Assembly: GCA_036128855.1 (NCBI GenBank)
Contig: JAYYPW010000004.1
Coordinates: 16,449-80,448 of the forward strand
Source of the DNA: JAYYPW01 sp036128855
GTDB taxonomy: Bacteria; Pseudomonadota; Gammaproteobacteria; Comchoanobacterales; Comchoanobacteraceae
Direction: 5' to 3'
DNA: 64,000 nucleotides
Part shown: one piece after another, positions 45,304 through 54,310 of the stretch
How the letters are laid out: every line of letters begins with the position of its first letter
Position numbering within the stretch: position 1 is the first letter of the stretch
Translations under genes and position numbers: made by a program
Notes under the pieces: generated by a model
The model's database searches: none
The model's input: the letters and a program-made list of their open reading frames with translations, nothing else
What the model was told of the DNA's origin: nothing

Positions 45304-45935
45304 TGAGTCTATTCATTACACTTGAAGGTATTGAGGGTACAGGAAAGTCAACACTTATTCAAACGCTCGCAATTAGTTTAAGAGATCAAGATATCCCTGT
45401 TACCGTGACTAGAGAGCCTGGAGGCAGTCCACTTGCAGAGAAAATTCGTCAAGTAGTATTAAAAAAAGGTTCGGAGCATTTGAATGTCAAGGCAGAGCTA
45501 CTTCTTATGTACGCTGCTCGAGCACAACACATTGCTGAAACAATTCAGCCAGCGCTTGCGAATGGTCATGTAGTCTTATGTGATCGCTACTACGATGCTA
45601 GTCATGCGTATCAGGGATTTGGCAGGGGGGTTGATAATAAAGTCTTGCGAGATTTAGATGCTATAGTAGTGAGTAGTCACACGCCAGATTTAACTCTATT
45701 ACTAGACGCTCCTATTGATTTGTGCTTAGACAGAACCAAAAAAAGAAAGCAAAGTGATCGGTTTGATAAAGAAAGCCATATCTTCTTTACTCAGGTACAG
45801 CAAGGCTATAGGCAAAGAGCTCTAGATTTTCCAGATAGAATCGTAACTATTAATGTAGATGCAGCACCAGAAGTAGTACAAGATCTCGCGTATGATATAA
45901 TAATGAAAAAGATAGCAGCAGCAGATGTCTTTTAG
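45303..45935 (+). CDS. tmk: Thymidylate kinase
   Basis: This 210-residue enzyme phosphorylates dTMP to dTDP. The P-loop is EGIEGTGKSTLIQ (residues 8-20). TREPGGSPLAEKIR (about 38-51) and the DRYYDASHAYQGFGRG segment (about 96-111) are typical. The LID region has RTKKRKQSDRFD. It starts with GTG at 45303, overlapping the mltG stop by one base, and its end overlaps holB by 11 bases. Confidence 0.96.
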   Translation: MSLFITLEGIEGTGKSTLIQTLAISLRDQDIPVTVTREPGGSPLAEKIRQVVLKKGSEHLNVKAELLLMYAARAQHIAETIQPALANGHVVLCDRYYDASHAYQGFGRGVDNKVLRDLDAIVVSSHTPDLTLLLDAPIDLCLDRTKKRKQSDRFDKESHIFFTQVQQGYRQRALDFPDRIVTINVDAAPEVVQDLAYDIIMKKIAAADVF

Positions 45936-46902
45936 TGCAACATCACAGGAAAAAATTATCTTAAATGCTTTAGATGCTGTGCAAACAGGTACATGGGCAC
46001 AAAGCATTGTCGTGGAAAGTAGCAACTTAGGTACTATTCGAGCCTTTACAGATGCTATCGCTGCAAGGTTGCTCTGTGATCAATCAAAAGTTGCAGAACC
46101 TTGCGGCAGATGCAAGTCTTGTATTTGGTTTCAAGCTGGAAGTCATCAGAGTTTAATTAGCATTAAACCTGAGGGTAAAAGTATAAAAATTGATACGATT
46201 CGGTCATTAATAGAGAAGGCACACCAAACACAAGATACGAAAAATCAAGTCATCATAATACAAGAGGCTGATAAGTTAAATACTCAAGCAGCAAATGCAT
46301 TATTAAAGGTCTTAGAAGAGCCAAAGCCAAATCTATATTTTTTACTTACCACACAACATTGGTCCAAATTATTACCAACTATTCGCAGTCGAGTCGGGCG
46401 TATACGTATGGCACAAACTTTTTCTACATTCAATAGAGATGATGATGTGAATGAAAAAGATATTCTTCAAGTATTTTTCCCAGATAAGGAGATAGATTTT
46501 TTTCAAGAGAAAGACAATGCGCAACAGTATAGGGCTTTAATAGAAAGTCTATGGACTAAATGGTTGTCATATCGTGAGCCGGTACTAGGTTTAGTCGATA
46601 CATTGGTTGCTTTTGCACCAGCTGATGTGATTCGCGTTATGCAAACTATACAGTTCGCACGTCTATCAAGGTTGTCACAGGCGTCATCGAGAGGTAGTCA
46701 GATATATGTATTGCTAGAGAGTGAATATGGGCCAGAGAAAGAGTTAATGCCTTGGTTGGCTTTACACGAGATAATACAAGCTTTAGCCGCGGCTAATCAG
46801 GTCTTAGAGTCTTCGATGGTACATACAGCAAGCTACCAGATAGATGCATTATGCATTTACACAACATCTATTAGGGCAAGGTACAGTCGATACATTCGCT
46901 GA
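45925..46902 (+). CDS. holB: DNA polymerase III delta-prime subunit
   Basis: This 325-residue clamp-loader subunit has the zinc-binding cysteines in LLCDQSKVAEPCGRCKSC (about residues 52-69). As expected for delta-prime there is no functional Walker A. Further family features are QVIIIQEADKLNTQAANALLKVLEEPKPN (from about residue 110) and TIRSRVGRIRM (about 151-161). It overlaps tmk and is followed by a convergent gene whose end overlaps by 32 bases. Confidence 0.93.
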   Translation: MSFSATSQEKIILNALDAVQTGTWAQSIVVESSNLGTIRAFTDAIAARLLCDQSKVAEPCGRCKSCIWFQAGSHQSLISIKPEGKSIKIDTIRSLIEKAHQTQDTKNQVIIIQEADKLNTQAANALLKVLEEPKPNLYFLLTTQHWSKLLPTIRSRVGRIRMAQTFSTFNRDDDVNEKDILQVFFPDKEIDFFQEKDNAQQYRALIESLWTKWLSYREPVLGLVDTLVAFAPADVIRVMQTIQFARLSRLSQASSRGSQIYVLLESEYGPEKELMPWLALHEIIQALAAANQVLESSMVHTASYQIDALCIYTTSIRARYSRYIR

Positions 46903-47656
46903 TTAAGCTCTTACAGCCATAGCCACGCTGACGATACTGGGGCATATCAATTTCAATTACATCGTAGTCGTGAATGAACAGCTGGTCCATAATGTCACGA
47001 CAGCCTCTAGGCATGATTATTGTGTGATTGAGGACAAGGGCGTTACAGGCTCCGGCTATGGCATCATACTCTGTTACAGGAATCAGAGTAAAATCTCGAG
47101 CTAGTCGTTTTCTAGAAAGAACATCAAGCCCGCCCTCATATACCAGTGCTCTACCGCAAGGCAATGGGCAAAAGCAGTCAATAAGATGGGGGGTGCGTTT
47201 GTCTATAAGTGCTAGGTCTATAACCTGAGCATTAAAATAAGAAGGTAAAACATTTGCAATATGATGACTAGTATAAATACCATAACCTAGATAAATAGAT
47301 GTATCACAAGCTATGGCATCAGCGGAGCCTGAAAAGGGTATGGGCATAGCATCATCACGTGATAGGACCATTTTTTGTATATCGAAGCCATGGTATTTAA
47401 GCCATGCCTCTATAAAAGGCTCAGCATGTAATGAAGCCTGCTTACTATAACTAATATAAGATCGATTTTTCCAAATAAATGCGTGGTGCGAAATTAGACT
47501 CAAATCGAGGTTGTTTACCACGGGTGGTAAAAAAGATAGATCAATAGAGAATGAGCTCAGAATTTTTACTAGGCTCTCCCATTCACTTGCAAGAGGTTTT
47601 TGGTGTGGTTGTATTGCTTCTGTATGAAAAGGCTGGCAGGCTATGTAGGAGCTCAT
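46871..47656 (-). CDS. Amidinotransferase / DDAH-fold enzyme
   Basis: This 261-residue protein resembles the guanidino-modifying superfamily (arginine deiminase, dimethylarginine dimethylaminohydrolase, amidinotransferase). The catalytic His is in PHLIDCFCPL (about residue 157). The C-terminal nucleophile Cys is in QRGYGCKSLISEC (about residue 248). SGSADAIACD (about 109) fits the strand that holds the Asp. The fold would act on arginine, a methylarginine or a related guanidine. The exact reaction cannot be given. It is transcribed towards holB with a 32-base overlap and could help consume host arginine, which is inference. Confidence 0.75.
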   Translation of the reverse strand: MSSYIACQPFHTEAIQPHQKPLASEWESLVKILSSFSIDLSFLPPVVNNLDLSLISHHAFIWKNRSYISYSKQASLHAEPFIEAWLKYHGFDIQKMVLSRDDAMPIPFSGSADAIACDTSIYLGYGIYTSHHIANVLPSYFNAQVIDLALIDKRTPHLIDCFCPLPCGRALVYEGGLDVLSRKRLARDFTLIPVTEYDAIAGACNALVLNHTIIMPRGCRDIMDQLFIHDYDVIEIDMPQYRQRGYGCKSLISECIDCTLP

Positions 47657-48184
47657 GAAGACTCACTCTTTCACTTCATTTTATCATAAACTAATCTTCG
47701 GTGATTTGCAGTAAGTTTTATCACATTTGTGACACTTTCATACGCTGATCTCATCAATAAGAACTATTGAGTTGGAATATATACTACAAGATAATCCTTC
47801 TTACAGTAATTTGGAGATTCACCGACTCCTTAAAAAAGTGTTAGTCTCTTTTTCAGTGCACATAAACAACAAAATGACATGGATTTTCAGAAAAATAACA
47901 GAAGATAGTATAAAGTTTATAAGCAAAGTAGATGAATATAAGATCTCTTACAAGGAACGCTTCGGGTGTTTTAAAAGACATATAAAACATTGATTTAAAA
48001 GAAAATTACAAGTAATTAAATTGATTTTTTGGTCTGAGAGATTACCCAGTTTTTATCATATCAAGTTATGAGCTTGATAGTTTTTGCGATTAGAGGTCTT
48101 GAAAATAAATGCCACGTACCCATATAAAATATAGAACTTACTACACACACGTAAGAATTAGTCAATCTATAGAAGGAGATCGTC
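47657..48184. other. Intergenic region upstream of groES
   Basis: These 528 bases lie between divergent genes. The right end holds the heat-shock promoter and an AAGGAG ribosome site. A 73-codon plus-strand frame (47772-47993, TTG start) has no ribosome site, so I do not call it. No CIRCE-type inverted repeat was found. Confidence 0.55.
48098..48126 (+). promoter_or_regulatory. Sigma32-type heat-shock promoter of groESL
   Basis: CTTGAAA (48098-48104) and CCCATATA (48119-48126) are 14 bases apart, which fits the RpoH consensus (CTTGAAA - 13-15 bases - CCCCATNT) closely. The transcript would start about 50 bases before groES. No CIRCE element is present, so control is probably by RpoH rather than HrcA. 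Confidence 0.8.
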
Positions 48185-48487
48185 ATGGCAATTAAGCTAA
48201 AGCCAAGAAATGATAGGGTCGTGGTCAAACCAGATGCAGAAGAAGAAACATCCGCAGGGGGAATTATGCTTGCACCATCTGCATCAAAAGACAAGCCGCA
48301 ACAAGGTGAAGTTGTTGCAGTTGGAGCAGGAAAACTTGACGACAAGGGTAAACCAATCCCAACAGGTATCAAACCTGGTATGAAGGTATTATTTGGCAAG
48401 TATTCAGGTACAGAAGTAAAAGTAAACGGCGAAGATATGCTGGTTTTACGAGAAGACGATATAATCGCTATCGTAGAAAAAGCTTAA
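48185..48487 (+). CDS. groES: Co-chaperonin GroES
   Basis: This 100-residue heptameric lid of the GroEL cage begins MAIKLKPRNDRVVVKP, has the mobile loop with ETSAGGIMLAPSA (residues 20-33) and ends in DIIAIVE. Ribosome site GAAGGAG. It is 25 bases before groEL and transcribed from the sigma32 promoter. Confidence 0.98.
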   Translation: MAIKLKPRNDRVVVKPDAEEETSAGGIMLAPSASKDKPQQGEVVAVGAGKLDDKGKPIPTGIKPGMKVLFGKYSGTEVKVNGEDMLVLREDDIIAIVEKA

Positions 48488-48512
48488 TTTAACTAACTAA
48501 GGAAAAAATGTT

Positions 48513-50171
48513 ATGAATCCAAAACAAATTACGCTTGGCCAAGATGCCATGATGAAAGTGGCCAGTGCCATCAAAGAAGTAGCTATCCCAGTAGAAACCA
48601 CTTATGGGCCTATGGGTAAGACAGTAATCATCGATTCAAGTTTTGGGGTCCCCAAAGCTACGAAAGATGGTGTGACCGTTGCTAAAGAGCTTGTGTTCTC
48701 TGATAAAGTCATCAACACCGTAGCACAACTTATAAAAGAAGCAGCATCCAAAACCAACGATATCGCTGGAGATGGTACTACAACAGCAACGATTCTAACC
48801 CGTGCTATCCTTCTTAAAGGTATAGAAGCTGCAGCAGCTGGTGTGAGTCGTATTGATATTAAACGCGGTATTGACCTAGCAGTAGATGCTGTGTTGAAAA
48901 AGTTAGCTGAGATTTCCAAGCCATGTAGTGATTCCAAAGAAATTGAACAAGTTGGGACTATTTCTGCAAATTCCGATCACGCTATTGGTAAAATTATTGC
49001 AGAAGCAATGGAAACAGTAGGTAAAGAAGGCGTTATAACTGTAGAAGAAAGCAACGAAATGGGTGACTCTATCAAATGTGTAGAAGGTATGCAGTTCGAT
49101 CGTGGCTATCTATCTCCATATTTTATTAATAACCAACAAAATATGTCCGCAGAGCTAGAAAATCCATTTGTGCTACTCGTAGATAAAAAGATAAGTAATA
49201 TCAGAGAAATGCTTACCTTACTTGAAGCAGTAGCAAAATCAGGAAGACCATTACTAGTTATTGCTGAAGATGTGGAAGGTGAAGCATTGGCTACGCTAGT
49301 TGTTAATAACATGCGTGGAATTGTAAAACTATGTGCTGTAAAAGCTCCAGGCTTTGGTGATAGAAGAAAAGCGATGATGGAAGATATAGCAGTATTGACG
49401 CAAGCACAAGTCATTGCAGAAGAAGTCGGCTTAAATCTTGAGTCATGTTCACTTGATCATCTTGGTTCTGCAAAGCGTGTTGTTGTAACCAAGGAAGAAA
49501 CAACCATAATTGATGGTTCAGGTAATGCTAAGTCTATCAAAGGTCGTGTTGATATGATTAGAAATGAAATTGAACAATCATCTTCAAGCTACGATAAAGA
49601 AAAGCTACAAGAGCGTCTTGCAAAATTAGCTGGTGGTGTAGCTGTGATTAAAGTCGGTGCTGCTACAGAAGTTGAGATGAAAGAGAAAAAGGCTCGTGTT
49701 GAAGATGCACTTAATGCAACTCGTGCAGCTGTAGAAGCAGGCATTGTTCCTGGTGGAGGAGTTGCTTTGATCCGCGCGTGTGATGCACTTGAAAAAGTAA
49801 AGGGTGCTAATCGAGCACAGGATATGGGTATTGAGATTATCAAAAAAGCCATGGAAGCCCCATTGCGACAAATTGTCGATAATGCTGGCGAAGATGCTTC
49901 AGTAGTTCTACAAAATATTCGTCAAGGAAAAGGTAATTACGGTTATAATGCCGCTAATGACAGCTACGGCGATATGGTAGAGATGGGTATCATTGATCCA
50001 ACCAAAGTTACACGTACTGCTCTAGCAAATGCTGCATCTATCGCTAGTATGATGATCATTACAGACTGCATTATCACTGAACTTCCTAAGAAGGAAGATC
50101 CTGCTGATGCAGCCGGTGGTGCTGCTGGCATGGGTGGCATGGGCGGCATGGGTGGCATGGGAATGATGTAA
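48513..50171 (+). CDS. groEL: Chaperonin GroEL
   Basis: This 552-residue ATP-dependent chaperonin subunit has the ATP-binding DGTTTATILTRAI (about residues 87-99), the catalytic Asp in the equatorial domain, and ends in a GGMGGM-repeat tail with MM at the terminus. The length is normal for a proteobacterial GroEL (about 548). In intracellular bacteria it is often abundant. A strong terminator follows. Confidence 0.98.
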   Translation: MNPKQITLGQDAMMKVASAIKEVAIPVETTYGPMGKTVIIDSSFGVPKATKDGVTVAKELVFSDKVINTVAQLIKEAASKTNDIAGDGTTTATILTRAILLKGIEAAAAGVSRIDIKRGIDLAVDAVLKKLAEISKPCSDSKEIEQVGTISANSDHAIGKIIAEAMETVGKEGVITVEESNEMGDSIKCVEGMQFDRGYLSPYFINNQQNMSAELENPFVLLVDKKISNIREMLTLLEAVAKSGRPLLVIAEDVEGEALATLVVNNMRGIVKLCAVKAPGFGDRRKAMMEDIAVLTQAQVIAEEVGLNLESCSLDHLGSAKRVVVTKEETTIIDGSGNAKSIKGRVDMIRNEIEQSSSSYDKEKLQERLAKLAGGVAVIKVGAATEVEMKEKKARVEDALNATRAAVEAGIVPGGGVALIRACDALEKVKGANRAQDMGIEIIKKAMEAPLRQIVDNAGEDASVVLQNIRQGKGNYGYNAANDSYGDMVEMGIIDPTKVTRTALANAASIASMMIITDCIITELPKKEDPADAAGGAAGMGGMGGMGGMGMM

Positions 50172-50192
50172 CCTTAACCGCTTCATAAAAAA

Positions 50193-50216
50193 ACCCACCG
50201 TAAGGTGGGTTTTTTT
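50193..50216 (+). terminator. Rho-independent terminator after groEL
   Basis: ACCCACC and GGTGGGT pair around a GTAA loop (50193-50210) and are followed by six T residues. Preceding A residues extend the stem, so it may work in both directions. Confidence 0.9.
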
Positions 50217-50323
50217 ATTGCAAAGTATACACATAAAGTAAAGACAAAAGTTGCTTAGAATACAGATCGGTGCTAAATTTTTAACTTGGAGAATTATTCC
50301 TATTACTACAAAGGACACCTGAT

Positions 50324-51556
50324 ATGCCCTCATGGCCAAAGCCTTATCCATTATTCGATAATGTCGAAGTTCTACAAGGCTCACCATCTTCATGGCATAT
50401 GACTTACTTTCAAACGCTTATACCATCAGTAAAAAAAGAGTTTGAGTTAGCTTGTCGTTTCTTACTAGCTTATCAAGGATCAACAGATACTTTTACAAGC
50501 TACAGACGTGAGATAGAAAGACTATGTCAATGGAGTTGGCTTATTCAAAAAAAGAGTTTACAAATACTAAGTAGAGAAGATATCGCACAATATATCAAGT
50601 TTGTGCAAAACCCTCCTAAAAATTGGATAGGATCTCAGCATTCACCACGCTTTACGGAAGATCAAGAGGGTGAGAGAATACCGTTATCTGCTTGGAGACC
50701 TTTTCTCCAAAGAACAAGCAATACCTCAAATACTAGACCACCAGGGATGCAACAAGCAACACTAAGAGCTGTGATCGCAAGTATTAGTACTTTTTTTACT
50801 TACTTAATGCAAGAGGGATATGTTACTAAAAACCCCGTCATGTTACTACGTCAGAAAGGCCAGATTATACAGAAGCACCAACAAGTAAGAATCACACGAA
50901 AGCTAACTGAAAAACAGTGGTATACAATTATTTCTTTAATACAAATAAAAGCTGAACAGAACCCACTATTTGAGCGTCACCTTTTTGCATTATCTGCTTT
51001 TTATTTAATGGGTATTAGGATATCAGAGCTTGCGCAAACACAAAATCGAGTCCCACAGATGCGTGATTTTTTTCGGGATCATGAAGGATTATGGTGGTTT
51101 CAAACAGTAGGTAAAGGAAACAAGCAAAGAGAGATTGCTGTTGCAGATAGCATGCTTGAAGCTCTACGACGCTATAGAAATTATCTAGGTCTCCCATATC
51201 TACCTACGCCAAGCGAAGCAACTCCCATATTGCCAAAGCAACGAGGCACTGGAGGAATCGGTATACGCCAATTACGCAATGTTGTACAAGAAGCTTTCGA
51301 TTTAGCCACAGAGAAGTTGCAGCAAGACGGCCAAGCAGAAGAAGCAGATCATCTAAGAAGCGCAACAGTACATTGGCTACGCCATACGTCAATTTCGCAT
51401 GATGTACAACACCGACCCCGAGAACATGTACGTGATGACGCAGGGCATCAGTCGATACAAATTACAGATAAATACATTGATATTGATGTAAAAGCCAGGC
51501 ATGCGTCCGCGCAAGGAAAGACATTATTATCTAATCAAATTAAGGACACAAAATGA
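50324..51556 (+). CDS. Tyrosine-type site-specific recombinase
   Basis: This 410-residue protein has an N-terminal SAM-like core-binding domain (about residues 45-165) and a catalytic domain. The catalytic residues are Arg in MGIRISELAQ (about 231), a Lys in GKGNKQREI (about 264), HWLRH (about 351-355), a His in AGHQSIQI (about 375) and the nucleophile Tyr in TDKYIDI (about 385). It lacks the YTHV motif of XerC/D. The stop overlaps the start of the malic-enzyme gene (4 bases). No phage or island genes are next to it. Its target may be a cargo elsewhere or a chromosomal inversion. Confidence 0.9.
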   Translation: MPSWPKPYPLFDNVEVLQGSPSSWHMTYFQTLIPSVKKEFELACRFLLAYQGSTDTFTSYRREIERLCQWSWLIQKKSLQILSREDIAQYIKFVQNPPKNWIGSQHSPRFTEDQEGERIPLSAWRPFLQRTSNTSNTRPPGMQQATLRAVIASISTFFTYLMQEGYVTKNPVMLLRQKGQIIQKHQQVRITRKLTEKQWYTIISLIQIKAEQNPLFERHLFALSAFYLMGIRISELAQTQNRVPQMRDFFRDHEGLWWFQTVGKGNKQREIAVADSMLEALRRYRNYLGLPYLPTPSEATPILPKQRGTGGIGIRQLRNVVQEAFDLATEKLQQDGQAEEADHLRSATVHWLRHTSISHDVQHRPREHVRDDAGHQSIQITDKYIDIDVKARHASAQGKTLLSNQIKDTK

Positions 51557-53259
51557 CTTCAATCTATCAGATAAAAACCAATACTGAAGCCATTCGGTTC
51601 CTGACAACTTCTTTATTTGGCAAGGGTTTGCTTTTTCATCCATTACTTAATAAGGGCACCGCCTTTTCTATTCGTGAGCGAGAGGAGTTTGGTTTAATTG
51701 GTAAATTACCCCCTGTTGTCGAGAGCTTAGGTTCGCAAGTGAGAAGAAGTTATCTACAGTTCAAACGCTACGAGAAAGATGTGAATCAGAGTATTTACCT
51801 ACATGTTCTTTTTAATTCAAATGAAACAGTTTTTTATAAAATGATCAAAGACCACTTAGCAGAAATGGTAGGTTACTTATATACACCACATGTAAGCACG
51901 ACTGTTAAGCAGTATAGTCTGGAGTTTCGACACCCTAGAGGGATTTATATTAGTTATGATGATAGGCATAAAATTCGCGATATCATAGCAAATAGAACCA
52001 ACCCCGATGTGGACTTAATTGTTATGAGTGATGGTGAGGGAGTGTTAGGCATAGGAGATCAAGGCATTGGAGGCATGGGTATCCCCGTTGCAAAATATGC
52101 GATGTATGCAGTGAGTGGCGCTATTGCACCTTATCGAGGAATACCTGTATTTTTAGATGTTGGTACAAATAATGAGCAGCTTCTCGCAGACCCTATGTAC
52201 TTAGGTTTACGTCAGCCTCGCATCGACAGTGAGGCGTATTTCGAATTCATAGACCAAGTAGTAGCAGCTATGAAAGAAGCTTTTCCACATGCACTACTAC
52301 ACTGGGAAGATTTTTCTAAACAGCATGCTCGTCAGCACTTAGCGCGATATCAAGATCAAATGGCTTGCTTCAATGATGACATTCAGGGAACAGGCGTAGC
52401 TGTACTTGCGGCCATATTAACAGCACTTAAATATAAAAATGAAAGCCCACAAGAACAAAGAGTAGTTATTGTAGGAGCAGGAGCAGCGGGAATAGGGATT
52501 GCAAACATTATCAAAACAGGAGTTATGCGTGCAGGACTTAGTGAAAAACAAGCACTAGATAAACTTTGGCTTGTTGACAAAGATGGTCTTCTAATGGCAA
52601 ATGACGAAAATCTTGCCAGTGATGAGAAACTATTCGGTAGAGTTACTGATGATATAAATAGCTGGCCTAATACTACGCTAGCCACAGTAGTTGCACACGT
52701 AAAACCAACAGTTCTGATTGGTTGCTCTGGTGCAGGTGGCTTATTTACTCAAGAAATGCTGAGTCAGCTAGCAAAAGATGTAGAGAACCCAATAATTTTA
52801 CCTTTATCAAACCCGAGTAAACATGCTGAGGCCACGCCTCAGGATATTATAGATTGGACGCAAAACAAAGCCTTTGTAGCTACAGGTAGCCCATTTGATC
52901 AATGCCTGCATAACGAACAGATTATTCGAGTTGGTCAGTGTAATAATGTTTTTGCTTTTCCTGGTATTGGCGCAGGGATGATTGCAGCCCGTGCAACGCA
53001 TTTAAGTGATAATATGCTTGTTGCAGCAGCGGAGGCAATACGTGACTATATAATCCAGCAAGGTTATAGTCACTTCACTATAATGCCACATATTAGTGAG
53101 CTGAGTCAGGTTACAGAGCATGTAGCGCAGGCGGTATCAGAACAAGCTGTTTTCGATAAACTTACCTCAAAAAGCTTTAAAGAGGTCAATCAGAATCTCA
53201 CTAACAGCTTTTGGGAGCCAGAATATATGCCATATTATTACATCGATGCAGATAAATAA
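51553..53259 (+). CDS. maeA: NAD-dependent malic enzyme
   Basis: This 568-residue enzyme oxidatively decarboxylates malate to pyruvate, giving NADH. The catalytic Tyr is in YLYTPHV (about residue 113). The metal-binding and active-site regions include MSDGEGVLGIGDQGIGGMG (about 157-175). The NAD-binding glycine motif is VIVGAGAAGIGIAN (about 305-318). The length matches E. coli MaeA (565). The usual sequence after YTP (VGEAC or VGAAC) is here VSTTVKQ. It starts inside the recombinase gene's last codons, so the two are translationally coupled. It pairs metabolically with the glutamate dehydrogenase. Confidence 0.95.
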   Translation: MTSIYQIKTNTEAIRFLTTSLFGKGLLFHPLLNKGTAFSIREREEFGLIGKLPPVVESLGSQVRRSYLQFKRYEKDVNQSIYLHVLFNSNETVFYKMIKDHLAEMVGYLYTPHVSTTVKQYSLEFRHPRGIYISYDDRHKIRDIIANRTNPDVDLIVMSDGEGVLGIGDQGIGGMGIPVAKYAMYAVSGAIAPYRGIPVFLDVGTNNEQLLADPMYLGLRQPRIDSEAYFEFIDQVVAAMKEAFPHALLHWEDFSKQHARQHLARYQDQMACFNDDIQGTGVAVLAAILTALKYKNESPQEQRVVIVGAGAAGIGIANIIKTGVMRAGLSEKQALDKLWLVDKDGLLMANDENLASDEKLFGRVTDDINSWPNTTLATVVAHVKPTVLIGCSGAGGLFTQEMLSQLAKDVENPIILPLSNPSKHAEATPQDIIDWTQNKAFVATGSPFDQCLHNEQIIRVGQCNNVFAFPGIGAGMIAARATHLSDNMLVAAAEAIRDYIIQQGYSHFTIMPHISELSQVTEHVAQAVSEQAVFDKLTSKSFKEVNQNLTNSFWEPEYMPYYYIDADK

Positions 53260-53361
53260 GCATAGCTAAGGTTTTAATGAGAAAAAAGCACACATTTTTT
53301 GGATTTTTGTTTATAATCAAACTATAGTATTTCTCTTACACCAAAACACCTAGGGTATTTT

Positions 53362-54282
53362 ATGAGTCAGCAACAGAATGATAAAGAACCTACAGGAATG
53401 CTTGTAGTTGCCATTTCCTCAGGGGCATTATTTGATTTAAATGAAGGGCACCAGATTTATGAGGACCAAGGTGTTGATGCTTACATACAGTATCAAATTG
53501 AAAATGAGCTTGTTCCCCTTAAACCAGGCGCTGCTTTTCATCTGGTAGAAAAGCTATTACATGTAAATGAAAAACATGATAAATGCCTAATTGAAGTAAT
53601 TTTATTATCTCGAAACAGTGCAGATACTGGTCTAAGAGTATTTAATAGTATTGAAAACTATGGATTGAACATTCGCCGTGCTGCTTTTACCAACGGTAGT
53701 ACGCCTTATCCTTACTTGCAAGCTTTGGGAGCCCATCTTTTTCTCTCAAGACATGCAAAGGACGTACGCGACGCAATCGAACAGGGATGTGCAGCTGCTA
53801 CGATGTTATCAAGGGTTGAAGCTCAAGATAAGGTTGGTGAACTAGTAAAAATAGCTTTTGATGGAGATGCTGTACTATTCTCTGATGAGCTAGAAAGATT
53901 GCACCGTAGTGAAGGTCTTGATGCAGTCAGAAAAAATGAGAAAATGAAAGCAGATAAACCATTAGATAGTGGTCCATTCCAAGGTTTCTTACAAGCGCTA
54001 AGCCGCGTACAAAATGAGTTCTCTGGTAAAGTTTGTCCAATTAGAACTGCACTTGTTACAGCAAGATCTGCACCAGCTCACGAACGTGTAATCAAAACAT
54101 TACGTGCTTGGGATATTAAATTAGATGAAGCATTTTTCCTCGGGGGAAAAACTAAAGGTGAGGTATTATCTGCATTTGATGCTGATATCTTTTTTGATGA
54201 TCAAGCTGCAAACTGTGAAAGCTCTAGGCACTATGTTGCTACCGGACACGTACCCTATGGTATTGTCAACAACAGCCAATAA
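53362..54282 (+). CDS. Cytosolic 5'-nucleotidase (NT5C1-like)
   Basis: This 306-residue protein matches the bacterial family of cytosolic 5'-nucleotidases (Pfam 5-nucleotidase, PF06189), which dephosphorylate nucleoside monophosphates. Typical segments are VAISSGALFDLNEGHQIY (residues 15-32), VILLSRNSADTGLRVFNSI (about 80-98), RRAAFTNGSTPYPYLQAL and the C-terminal DADIFFDDQAANCE. The N-terminal DLNEGHQIY replaces the DxD of most HAD enzymes. The exact substrate is unknown. A TATAAT at 53312-53317 might be its -10. Confidence 0.88.
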   Translation: MSQQQNDKEPTGMLVVAISSGALFDLNEGHQIYEDQGVDAYIQYQIENELVPLKPGAAFHLVEKLLHVNEKHDKCLIEVILLSRNSADTGLRVFNSIENYGLNIRRAAFTNGSTPYPYLQALGAHLFLSRHAKDVRDAIEQGCAAATMLSRVEAQDKVGELVKIAFDGDAVLFSDELERLHRSEGLDAVRKNEKMKADKPLDSGPFQGFLQALSRVQNEFSGKVCPIRTALVTARSAPAHERVIKTLRAWDIKLDEAFFLGGKTKGEVLSAFDADIFFDDQAANCESSRHYVATGHVPYGIVNNSQ

Positions 54283-54310
54283 ATAGAAAATTTACTGGCC
54301 ATATAGAAGA

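Noticed and set aside
47772..47993. 73-codon frame with TTG start between the amidinotransferase-fold gene and groES
   Set aside because: No ribosome site and no promoter; composition does not separate it from intergenic AT-rich DNA. Could be a gene remnant.
50324..51556. XerC or XerD assignment for the recombinase
   Set aside because: The Tyr region reads TDKYIDI rather than the YTHV-like end, the protein is about 110 residues longer than XerC/D, and the context differs.
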